Assembly: GCA_021817685.1 (NCBI GenBank)
Contig: JAKAGD010000005.1
Coordinates: 1 to 17,305, forward strand
Length of the DNA: 17,305 nucleotides
Source: a bacterium
Lineage (GTDB): Bacteria > Patescibacteriota > Minisyncoccia > Phycocordibacterales > Phycocordibacteraceae
Direction: 5' to 3'
The notes beneath the pieces are model-generated. The model worked only from the letters and a program-made list of their open reading frames with translations. It searched no databases and had not been told where the DNA came from. A program made the position numbers and the translations under genes. Positions 11,564 to 17,305 of the stretch are shown here, piece after piece (position 1 is the first letter of the stretch; each line of letters starts with the position of its first letter).

Positions 11564-13023
11564 TGAGCTGGCTCGCGCGCATATTCAAGAAAAAAAATAC
11601 GGAAGGCGTCAGGCGGCCGGCGCAAGTGTTCTTCACGAACACGCTCTCGGGTAACAAGGAGCTTTTCATACCCCAACGGCCGGGCATCGTGACGATGTAC
11701 TCCTGCGGCCCGACGGTCTACAGCCAGCAGCACATCGGGAACCTGCGCGCCGCCGTGTTCGCCGACACGCTTGCGCGCGTTCTCAAAGGCGCGGGTTATC
11801 ACGTCCGCCGCGTCATCAACATCACCGACGTCGGACACCTGGCCGGCGACGGCGACCGCGGGGAGGACAAGATGGCTATCGGCGCGGCGCGCGAACACAC
11901 GACGCCCGAAGCGATCGCCGAACGCTACACGCGCATCTATCTGGACGATCTGGACGATCTCAACATTGACACCAAGGACATCCAGTTCCCGCGCGCGACC
12001 GAGTACATCAAGGAACAGGTCGCTCTCGCAAAGACCCTGGAGGAGAAAGGGTTCGCCTACCGTCTCCCCGACGGCCTTTACTTTGATACTGAAAAATTCC
12101 CGAGCTACGGCAAGCTCGGCGGCCTCCAGGGCGTAAAGCAGGAGGCGGGCGCGCGCGTTGAGGTGGTCAAGGGCAAGCGCCATCCCGCCGACTTCGTCCT
12201 CTGGCGGACGGCCAAACCGACCGACCTCCAGCAATGGGACAGCCCGTGGGGGCGCGGCAATCCGGGTTGGCACATCGAATGCTCGGCGATGTCCCGCTCC
12301 CTGCTCGGCCAGGAGATAGACATCCACACCGGCGGCATGGAACACATCGGCGTTCATCACAACAACGAGATAGCGCAATCGGAGGCGGCGAGCGGCCGCA
12401 CGTTCGTGCACTACTGGCTCCATAATGCGCACTTGAGCATCGAGGGCGCGAAGCTGGCGAAATCGACCGGTAACGCGATCTATCTTTCCGATATCACAAA
12501 AAGAGGCTTGCATCCGCTCGCACTGCGTTACTTCTTTCTCCAGGCGCACTATCATACTCCCCTCTCCTTCTCGTGGGATGCGCTCGCCGGCGCGGGGAAC
12601 GCGCTCGAACGCCTTCACAAGATGGCGGGCGACATCGCCGAGGAGTCGAAGTGCGCGAGCGCGCCGAGCGAAGCGCGCGACCGTTTCCTCGCCGCGATGC
12701 GCGACGACCTCGCGACGCCGCAAGCGCTCGGCGTGCTCTGGGACTCCCTCAAAAGCGAAGACTACGCGCCGGAAGAGAAATGGGGGCTTTTGGAGGATGC
12801 CGACGTGCACCTCGGCCTTTCGCTCGCCGAATCAAGGGCATCGGGGACGGTCGCGGAGGCGGACATTCCTCAGGCGATCCGGGATATGCTCTCCCGGCGC
12901 GAAATAGCCCGCGTTTCCAAGGATTTCGCCGAGGCGGACCGCATCCGGGGCGATATCGAGCGCAGTGGATATCGTGTGGATGACGGCCCGGACGGACCAG
13001 TGTTGACCAGGGACGCGATTTGA
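11563..13023 (+). CDS. cysS: Cysteinyl-tRNA synthetase
   Basis: Class I zinc-dependent synthetase that charges tRNA-Cys. 486 residues, slightly long because of an N-terminal extension (MSWLARIFKKKNTEGVRRPA). Seen: YSCGPTVYSQQHIGNLRAAV (first zinc Cys and the HIGH-type motif), GWHIECSAMSRSLLG (second zinc Cys), DIHTGGMEHIGVHHNNEIAQ (zinc His and Glu; the common form has HHENE), KMSKS-type loop AKLAKSTGN, and a C-terminal helical domain ending FAEADRIRGDIERSGYRVDD. All four zinc ligands seem to be kept. The start overlaps the corA-like stop (TGATG) with no Shine-Dalgarno, so translational coupling is likely. The dnaB promoter lies at its 3' end. Confidence 0.95.
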   Translation: MSWLARIFKKKNTEGVRRPAQVFFTNTLSGNKELFIPQRPGIVTMYSCGPTVYSQQHIGNLRAAVFADTLARVLKGAGYHVRRVINITDVGHLAGDGDRGEDKMAIGAAREHTTPEAIAERYTRIYLDDLDDLNIDTKDIQFPRATEYIKEQVALAKTLEEKGFAYRLPDGLYFDTEKFPSYGKLGGLQGVKQEAGARVEVVKGKRHPADFVLWRTAKPTDLQQWDSPWGRGNPGWHIECSAMSRSLLGQEIDIHTGGMEHIGVHHNNEIAQSEAASGRTFVHYWLHNAHLSIEGAKLAKSTGNAIYLSDITKRGLHPLALRYFFLQAHYHTPLSFSWDALAGAGNALERLHKMAGDIAEESKCASAPSEARDRFLAAMRDDLATPQALGVLWDSLKSEDYAPEEKWGLLEDADVHLGLSLAESRASGTVAEADIPQAIRDMLSRREIARVSKDFAEADRIRGDIERSGYRVDDGPDGPVLTRDAI

Positions 13024-13029
13024 TACAAT
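13003..13029 (+). promoter_or_regulatory. Promoter for dnaB: TTGACC and extended -10 TGATACAAT
   Basis: TTGACC (13003-13008), a 15-base spacer, then TACAAT (13024-13029) preceded by TGA at 13021-13023. The predicted transcription start is 13036, two bases before ATG 13038. It overlaps the cysS stop codon. This decides the dnaB start against the in-frame TTG at 13020, which lies upstream of the predicted transcript. Confidence 0.7.
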
Positions 13030-13037
13030 GGTCGGCA

Positions 13038-14393
13038 ATGGCCACCGACCGCGTTCCCCCGCAATCCCTTGAATCAGAACGCGCCTTGCTCGGCGCGCTT
13101 CTTCTCAAACCCGACGCCATCCACGACGTTTCCGACCTTATCCATCCGGACTCCTTCTACGCGGAAAAACATCGCATCATTTTCGGCGCGATGCGCGAGC
13201 TTTCCGAGCGCGGTGAACCCATCGACCAGCTCTCGCTCTCCGAGCGCCTCCAGGGACAGGGACAGCTTGAACGCGCCGGCGGCAGAAGCTATCTCGCCGA
13301 GCTCGCCGGCAGCGCACCCGCGCCGGGCAACTTCTCGCACTACGCCGAGCTCGTCTCGCGCAAGTTCCTGATGCGCTCGCTTATCGACGCCGCCTACGCC
13401 ATCAATGAGTCCGCCTACGATGAGGCGCGCGACACGATGGAAGTGCTCGATGAAGCAGAAAAAAATATCTACGCCATCGGCAACGCGTCGGCCGCACACA
13501 AGTTCACCGCAATCGGCGACAAAATACACGAGGCGTGGGAACGCATTGAGGCGCTTTCCCACAAGGAAGGCGGCATCCGCGGCGTCCCGTCCGGCTTCCC
13601 CGCCCTCGACAACCTGCTTTCCGGATTCCATCCGTCCGATCTCGTCATCCTCGCCGCGCGTCCTTCGATGGGTAAGACCTCGCTCGCGCTCGACATCGCC
13701 CGGAACGCGGCGGTGCGCCACAACGTACCCGTCGGCATCTTCTCGCTTGAGATGAGCTCGGAACAGCTCATTGACCGCATGCTCGCGGCTGAATCGTTCG
13801 TGAACTCCTGGAAACTGCGCACCGGCCAGGTAAAAGAGGAGGAGGATTTCAACCGCATCCGCGACGCGCTCGAGGTGCTCTCCAAAGCGCCCATCTATAT
13901 CGACGACAAGCCGGGCAATAACATCCTCGCCATGCGCGCGGTGGCGCGGCGCCTCAAGCGCGAGCGCGGCATCGGGCTCATCGTCGTGGACTACCTTCAG
14001 CTCATGGCGCCGACCTCAACCAAAGCTTCCGACTCCATGGTCCAGCAGGTGACGGAAATATCCCGCTCGCTCAAGGGGCTTGCCCGCGAACTCGAAGTGC
14101 CGGTCATCGCGCTCTCCCAGCTTTCCCGCGCGGTGGAACAGCGCGGCGGTAAACCGCGCCTCTCCGACCTGCGCGATTCCGGTTCCATTGAACAGGACGC
14201 GGACGTGGTGATGTTCATCCACCGCGAGGATAAGCAGAACAAGGACAGCGATCGCCCGAACATCGCCGAGATACTCATCGAGAAGCACCGCAACGGCCCG
14301 ACCGGCAAGACCGAACTCTACTTTGACGAGAAACGCGCCACTTTCCAACCGGTCGACACTTCGGGTTACGGCGAACTCGCGCAGGAATTCTAA
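13038..14393 (+). CDS. dnaB: Replicative DNA helicase DnaB
   Basis: Hexameric 5'-3' helicase that unwinds the replication fork and recruits primase. 451 residues from ATG 13038. Domains: N-terminal helical domain about 1-100 (PPQSLESERALLGALLLKPD, HRIIFGAMRELSERGEPID), linker, then the RecA-like ATPase about 170-451 with Walker A ARPSMGKTSLALDIA, FSLEMSSEQLIDRMLA, Walker B LIVVDYLQLM and the C-terminal PVIALSQLSRAVEQR...LSDLRDSGSIEQDADVVMF. No intein or insertion is visible. The stop TAA overlaps the recR ATG (TAATG), coupling replication and repair genes. Confidence 0.96.
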   Translation: MATDRVPPQSLESERALLGALLLKPDAIHDVSDLIHPDSFYAEKHRIIFGAMRELSERGEPIDQLSLSERLQGQGQLERAGGRSYLAELAGSAPAPGNFSHYAELVSRKFLMRSLIDAAYAINESAYDEARDTMEVLDEAEKNIYAIGNASAAHKFTAIGDKIHEAWERIEALSHKEGGIRGVPSGFPALDNLLSGFHPSDLVILAARPSMGKTSLALDIARNAAVRHNVPVGIFSLEMSSEQLIDRMLAAESFVNSWKLRTGQVKEEEDFNRIRDALEVLSKAPIYIDDKPGNNILAMRAVARRLKRERGIGLIVVDYLQLMAPTSTKASDSMVQQVTEISRSLKGLARELEVPVIALSQLSRAVEQRGGKPRLSDLRDSGSIEQDADVVMFIHREDKQNKDSDRPNIAEILIEKHRNGPTGKTELYFDEKRATFQPVDTSGYGELAQEF

Positions 14394-14995
14394 TGGACCA
14401 TATCGAGGAACTCGCGCGTGCGCTCTCTCGCCTGCCGGGCATCGGACCGCGGCAGGCAAAACGCTTTGTGTACTTCCTCCTTGCCGCCCCCGCCGCGGAA
14501 CGCACCGAACTCGCAGGGCTTATTACGGCACTGGGAAAATCCGTCCATCAATGCCCGGAGTGCCTCCGCTTTTACAACGGCACCACGGCGCTTGTCTGTA
14601 ACTACTGTTCCGACGGCAAGCGCGACGATTCTCTGCTCTTGCTCGTGGAGAAAGATCAGGACCTCGCCGCCGTGGAGCGCGCCGGCACTTACAAGGGGCG
14701 CTACTTCGTCCTTGGCGGCGTACTAACCCTTACCGGCAAGGGCGCCATTCGAGAAAAAGAACTCGTGCGCACCGTTGAAAAGCGTTTGAAAAATAACCTG
14801 AGCGAAGTGGTGCTCGCGCTCTCGGCCACGAGCGAGGGCGAACACACGGCGGACCGCGTGCGCGAACTGCTCCTGCCGTACCGCGATCACCTGAGGGTGT
14901 CCGTGCTCGGACGAGGACTTGCGACCGGAAGCGAACTTGAATACTCCGATGCCGAGACACTCCGTGCCGCACTCACCAATCGCAAGGAGGCGTAA
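14393..14995 (+). CDS. recR: Recombination mediator RecR
   Basis: Zinc-containing ring protein of the RecFOR pathway that helps load RecA onto SSB-coated gaps. 200 residues, normal length. Seen: helix-hairpin-helix LSRLPGIGPRQAKRFVYFLL, a C4 zinc finger made of CPEC (near 57-60) and CNYC (near 72-75), a Toprim domain with LLLLVEKDQDLAAVERAGTY, and the C-terminal Walker-B-like segment GRGLATGSELEYSDAETL. The start overlaps the dnaB stop, and AGGA lies 6 bases upstream as one of the few plausible Shine-Dalgarno sites in the window. It ends before a strong convergent terminator. Confidence 0.96.
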   Translation: MDHIEELARALSRLPGIGPRQAKRFVYFLLAAPAAERTELAGLITALGKSVHQCPECLRFYNGTTALVCNYCSDGKRDDSLLLLVEKDQDLAAVERAGTYKGRYFVLGGVLTLTGKGAIREKELVRTVEKRLKNNLSEVVLALSATSEGEHTADRVRELLLPYRDHLRVSVLGRGLATGSELEYSDAETLRAALTNRKEA

Positions 14996-15006
14996 CCGCA
15001 CGACAT

Positions 15007-15044
15007 AAAGAAAAACACTACCATATAGGGCAGTGTTTTTCTTT
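15007..15044. terminator. Bidirectional terminator between recR and the helicase gene
   Basis: AAAGAAAAACACT (15007-15019) pairs perfectly with AGTGTTTTTCTTT (15032-15044) around a 12-base loop that can itself form a weak CC/GG stem. A and T tracts on either side serve both strands: the recR stop is 12 bases away and the helicase stop 13 bases away. Confidence 0.9.
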
Positions 15045-15056
15045 TGTAATAAATGA

Positions 15057-16412
15057 TTAGCCCTGCACGAAGGTCAACGCCTTCCCTTTCATCTCTGCGC
15101 GGCCGGTGCGGCCGATGCGGTGGACATAGTCCTCATACGTGGACGGAAGGTCGTAGTTGATGACGTGGGACACGGCAGGGATATCCAGGCCGCGGGCGGC
15201 CACGTCGGTCGCGACAAGCGCGACCACCTTCCCCGTCTTGAACGCTTCCAACGCGCGGATGCGGGCGCCGTAGGTCTTGTTGCCGTGAATGCTCTCCGCG
15301 TGGATGTGCCGGCGCGACAGCGCCTTGGCGAGCTTCTCCACGCCGAACTTCGTACGGCCGAATATGAGCACGCGGCTGAAATCGCGGTCTTTGAGGAGAT
15401 CAACGCGCACCTCAAATTTGTCGGCGCCGCGCGGGATGCGGACGACATCTTGCTCGACGTTCTTTGATGTATCCTGCGTCTTCACCGAAATGATGACCGG
15501 GTTGTCCAGGAAGTCGCCGATGAGGCGCTCGATATCCTTCCCCATCGTTGCGGAGAAGAACAGCGTGTGCCGCTCCTTGCGCATTTTGGAAAGAATGAGG
15601 CGCATGTCGTCGATGAAACCCATGTCGAGCATGCGGTCCGCCTCGTCGAGGACGACCGTGCCGAACTCGGTCAAGACGAGCGCCTTGCGCTCCAAGAGGT
15701 CCTTCAGGCGTCCCGGCGTACCGATGACGAATGCCGGATCATGCTTCAACTGGGAGATCTGCGGGCCGATATTGGCGCCGCCGACGGCAACCATGCCGCG
15801 GAAGCCCAAGCCCTTTGCAAAGCCCGCGAGCTCCTTCTCTATCTGCACCGCGAGCTCGCGCGTGGGCGCCATAATGAGCACGCGCTCTCCTTTCTGCTTC
15901 ATCACCTTGTCGATGAGCGGAATGAGGAAGGCAGCCGTTTTGCCGGTGCCGGTTTCGGCGAGGCCGACCACGTCCTGTCCAAGGAGCGCATGCGGAATGG
16001 CCTTGTCCTGAATGGGCGTCGGCGACACGTATTTGTGCGCCTCAATGTTCGCCTTGAGCTTCGGGTTGATGTCGAAGTCGGAGAACTTATGCTCCGCAAC
16101 GAATACCGGCTCGGAGGTCGTCACGACCGTTTTGTTCGTAAATTTCGCTATCTCCGCCTCGGTCTCGCCGAAGGTGCCGAAGCCCCCGCGGCGCTGACCG
16201 CCGCGACCGCCAAAGCTCGGCTTGCCGCCGAAACCGCCCCGGCTGCCGTAGCTCGAACCGCCGCGGGACGGGCCGCGATCGCTTCCGTAGCGGCGCGGGC
16301 CGCTTGCGCTGCCGCCCTGTGACGGACGCGGCGAATACGGCCGGCTCGCGCCGCCTTTGCTATGCGAGGAGCTGCCTCCCCCTGACTGATGATTCCATCT
16401 TCCTATTTGCAT
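15057..16412 (-). CDS. DEAD-box RNA helicase (RhlE/DeaD-like) with N-terminal Gly/Arg/Ser-rich tail
   Basis: ATP-dependent RNA helicase for RNA remodelling in ribosome assembly or RNA decay. 451 residues. Residues 1-80 are low complexity, rich in Gly, Ser, Arg and Tyr (repeats such as RGG, YGS, GGF). The core (about 105-450) has every motif: Q motif FSDFDINPKL..SPTPIQDKAI, AETGTGKT, PTRELAVQ, TPGRL, VLDEADRMLDMGF, FSATM, IFGRTK, ATDVAARGLDI and HRIGRTGR. The protein stops 14 residues after motif VI, so there is no C-terminal extension; the disordered basic tail usually found there is at the N-terminus instead. Upstream lie a TTGAAA/TTTTAT promoter pair (start near 16423) and an alternative TTTAGT nearer the ATG. 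Confidence 0.92.
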   Translation of the reverse strand: MQIGRWNHQSGGGSSSHSKGGASRPYSPRPSQGGSASGPRRYGSDRGPSRGGSSYGSRGGFGGKPSFGGRGGQRRGGFGTFGETEAEIAKFTNKTVVTTSEPVFVAEHKFSDFDINPKLKANIEAHKYVSPTPIQDKAIPHALLGQDVVGLAETGTGKTAAFLIPLIDKVMKQKGERVLIMAPTRELAVQIEKELAGFAKGLGFRGMVAVGGANIGPQISQLKHDPAFVIGTPGRLKDLLERKALVLTEFGTVVLDEADRMLDMGFIDDMRLILSKMRKERHTLFFSATMGKDIERLIGDFLDNPVIISVKTQDTSKNVEQDVVRIPRGADKFEVRVDLLKDRDFSRVLIFGRTKFGVEKLAKALSRRHIHAESIHGNKTYGARIRALEAFKTGKVVALVATDVAARGLDIPAVSHVINYDLPSTYEDYVHRIGRTGRAEMKGKALTFVQG

Positions 16413-16429
16413 TGTGTGTAACTAAATAA

Positions 16430-16458
16430 ATAAAAGATAAGGCGACATGCCTTTTCAA
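16430..16458 (-). promoter_or_regulatory. Candidate -35/-10 promoter for the DEAD-box helicase
   Basis: On the minus strand TTGAAA (16458-16453), a 17-base spacer and TTTTAT (16435-16430), giving a start near 16423 and a leader of about 10 bases. It lies in the 68-base gap after rplU. TTTAGT (16426-16421) is an alternative -10 with a two-base leader. Confidence 0.5.
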
Positions 16459-16480
16459 GTAGGTCCGTTCTCTAAAAAAG

Positions 16481-16798
16481 TTAGGAGATCGAATCGATCT
16501 TCACTTTCAAGATTGGCTGGCGGTGTCCGCGGCGCTTGTAGTAGCGGCTCTTCGGCTTGTACTTCACCACCTCAACTTTCTTATCCAATCCGGCGAGAAC
16601 AACGGTGCCCTTGACCTCCGCGCCCTTAATGAGCGGCGCGCCGATGGTCGTGTCCGAGCCGTTGTCCACGAGGAGCACCTCGCCAAAGACAACCGTGTCA
16701 CCCTTCTTCAAATCCCCCGGGAGCTTCTCAATAGCGATAGTGTCGCCTTTTGAGACGACATACTGCTTCCCGCCGGTCTTGATTACGGCCACTTCCAT
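16481..16798 (-). CDS. rplU: Large ribosomal subunit protein bL21
   Basis: 23S rRNA-binding ribosomal protein. 105 residues, close to the usual 103. Seen: MEVAVIKTGGKQYVVSKGDT (family start YAVI.TGGKQY.V..GD), IEKLPGDLKKGDTVVFGEVLLV and the C-terminal basic stretch YKPKSRYYKRRGHRQPILKVK. Unusually it is not followed by rpmA; the next gene is the DEAD-box helicase. The start is 3 bases after the predicted transcription start from TGCTAGATT. No convincing terminator follows, so some read-through into the helicase gene is possible. Confidence 0.95.
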   Translation of the reverse strand: MEVAVIKTGGKQYVVSKGDTIAIEKLPGDLKKGDTVVFGEVLLVDNGSDTTIGAPLIKGAEVKGTVVLAGLDKKVEVVKYKPKSRYYKRRGHRQPILKVKIDSIS

Positions 16799-16807
16799 AG
16801 TCCCTGT

Positions 16808-16816
16808 AATCTAGCA
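16808..16816 (-). promoter_or_regulatory. Extended -10 promoter TGCTAGATT for rplU
   Basis: TG-C-TAGATT on the minus strand in the 42-base rmuC-rplU gap. The predicted transcription start is 16801, three bases before the rplU ATG. Confidence 0.65.
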
Positions 16817-16840
16817 TTTCCGCCCTAAATAGGCAAGTTT

Positions 16841-17305
16841 CTACTCGTCCGATGCCGACGGCTTGTCCAGCAGTTCAGGTTCTATGCCTATCTTTGCCTC
16901 TGCGATGCGGTAGACGTCCTTGTCTATTTTCCCGAGCTCTTTATAACCCGCGTTCCAGTGGCTGACCGATGTGCCGAGCGAGACGCCGAGTTTCTTATAA
17001 AACTCCTCATACGCGCCGATGTGCTTCCCGAGCTCCCCTACCCGCTTCTGGATGTCCGCCGCCTTCTCCTCTATCTGAAGCGCCTTGAGCCCTTGCATGA
17101 CCGTCTGGAGGTAGGCTAGGAACGATGTCGGTGACACAATGATGACTTTGTATTTGCTCGCCGCCCGCTGGATGAGGTTCTCTTCCTCGGCACCGCCGCC
17201 GATCTGGTTGGTCAGGAGGTCGTAGTAGATGCCCTCGGACGGGATGAACATGAAGGCAAAGTCCATCGTGTCCTCTTCCGGCCGGATGTATTTTGCGGTC
17301 TCCTG
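16841..17305 (-). CDS. rmuC: RmuC family protein, 3' part only
   Basis: The frame is open to the window edge: 13 codons before the first in-frame ATG read QETAKYIRPEEDT and continue into MDFAFMFIPSEGIYYDLLTN, matching the conserved RmuC core (YIxPxxGTxDFVFMFIP). ATG 17266 is therefore internal and the start lies outside. The visible 154 residues include VIIVSPTSFLAYLQTVMQGL and end in a charged coiled-coil-like tail (QKRVGELGKHIGAYEEFYKK...LLDKPSASDE). RmuC is linked to limiting DNA rearrangement and carries a nuclease-like fold in family studies; the exact activity is not established here. Confidence 0.9.
   Translation of the reverse strand, partial: QETAKYIRPEEDTMDFAFMFIPSEGIYYDLLTNQIGGGAEEENLIQRAASKYKVIIVSPTSFLAYLQTVMQGLKALQIEEKAADIQKRVGELGKHIGAYEEFYKKLGVSLGTSVSHWNAGYKELGKIDKDVYRIAEAKIGIEPELLDKPSASDE

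Noticed and set aside
11029..12810. 593-codon open frame on the minus strand opposite corA and cysS
   Set aside because: Spans two well-supported genes on the other strand, has biased composition and no domain signature.
16470..16487. Possible rplU terminator around the CTAACTTTTTTAG stretch
   Set aside because: The stem is only about 4 bp on the minus strand, too weak to call.
16486..16500. Palindrome AGATCGA-A-TCGATCT near the rplU 3' end
   Set aside because: Lies within coding sequence and has no T tract. Likely chance from the codons for the terminal residues.
1..17305. Alternative genetic code with UGA as glycine
   Set aside because: mraY, murG, gltX, the corA-like gene, the alkA-like gene and the LOG gene all end at TGA at family-appropriate lengths, most of them directly at the next gene's start.
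1..17305. tRNA, rRNA, RNase P, SRP RNA, tmRNA, CRISPR array or insertion sequence
   Set aside because: No T-loop/acceptor pairs, no GGAAGCAGCC-type SRP core, no regularly spaced repeats and no transposase frame or terminal repeats were seen by eye. A covariance-model scan would be decisive.

Overview
The window reads as a dense, GC-rich bacterial chromosome segment from a Patescibacteria/CPR lineage, most likely a Parcubacteria-type organism. This is inferred from gene order and protein style: a shortened glutamyl-tRNA synthetase, a cysteinyl-tRNA synthetase with a TGG..HHNNE zinc/active-site segment, MraY with unusual acidic sites, a LOG-family protein, and a membrane-anchored protein ending in a half-degenerate Ada-like domain. 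TGA is a normal stop here: several genes end in TGA overlapping the next ATG. That excludes the UGA-as-glycine code of Gracilibacteria/Absconditabacteria. bL9 is present; as I recall, several CPR groups lack it.

Layout. Positions 1-5856 (+): mraY (5' cut), ftsW, murG, gltX, then a secreted coiled-coil M23 peptidase. These serve lipid II synthesis, septal wall polymerisation and wall hydrolysis, with a tRNA synthetase in between. murD is not between mraY and ftsW. Positions 5834-6460 (-): an AlkA-like DNA glycosylase, divergent from a 62-residue membrane protein (6512-6700, +). Positions 6701-7103: a structured non-coding patch with two competing hairpins, a terminator, a 37-codon membrane-peptide gene and an 11-C run. 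Positions 7104-8442 (-): a second small membrane peptide paralogous to the first, a LOG-family protein and the Ada-like membrane protein. Positions 8462-8734 (+): rpmA. It converges on rplI (-) at a shared bidirectional terminator, and an S41 peptidase (-) lies upstream of rplI. Positions 10643-14995 (+): corA-like, cysS, dnaB, recR. Positions 15057-17305 (-): DEAD-box helicase, rplU and the 3' end of rmuC. No tRNA, rRNA, CRISPR array or insertion sequence was seen.

The strongest window-wide signal is promoter architecture. At about ten transcription-unit starts an extended -10 box (TGnTAnnnT) ends 6-9 bases before the start codon. The predicted transcription start therefore falls on, or 1-3 bases before, the initiator ATG. 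This points to widespread leaderless mRNAs, fits the near absence of Shine-Dalgarno sequences, and was used here to choose several gene starts. Genes inside operons instead use ATGA or TAATG stop/start overlaps.

The other items worth attention are the pair of tiny paralogous membrane peptides, the mutually exclusive hairpin element at 6739-6844, a perfect 18-base palindrome on the alkA start, and departures from family signature residues in MraY, FtsW and the CorA-like transporter.
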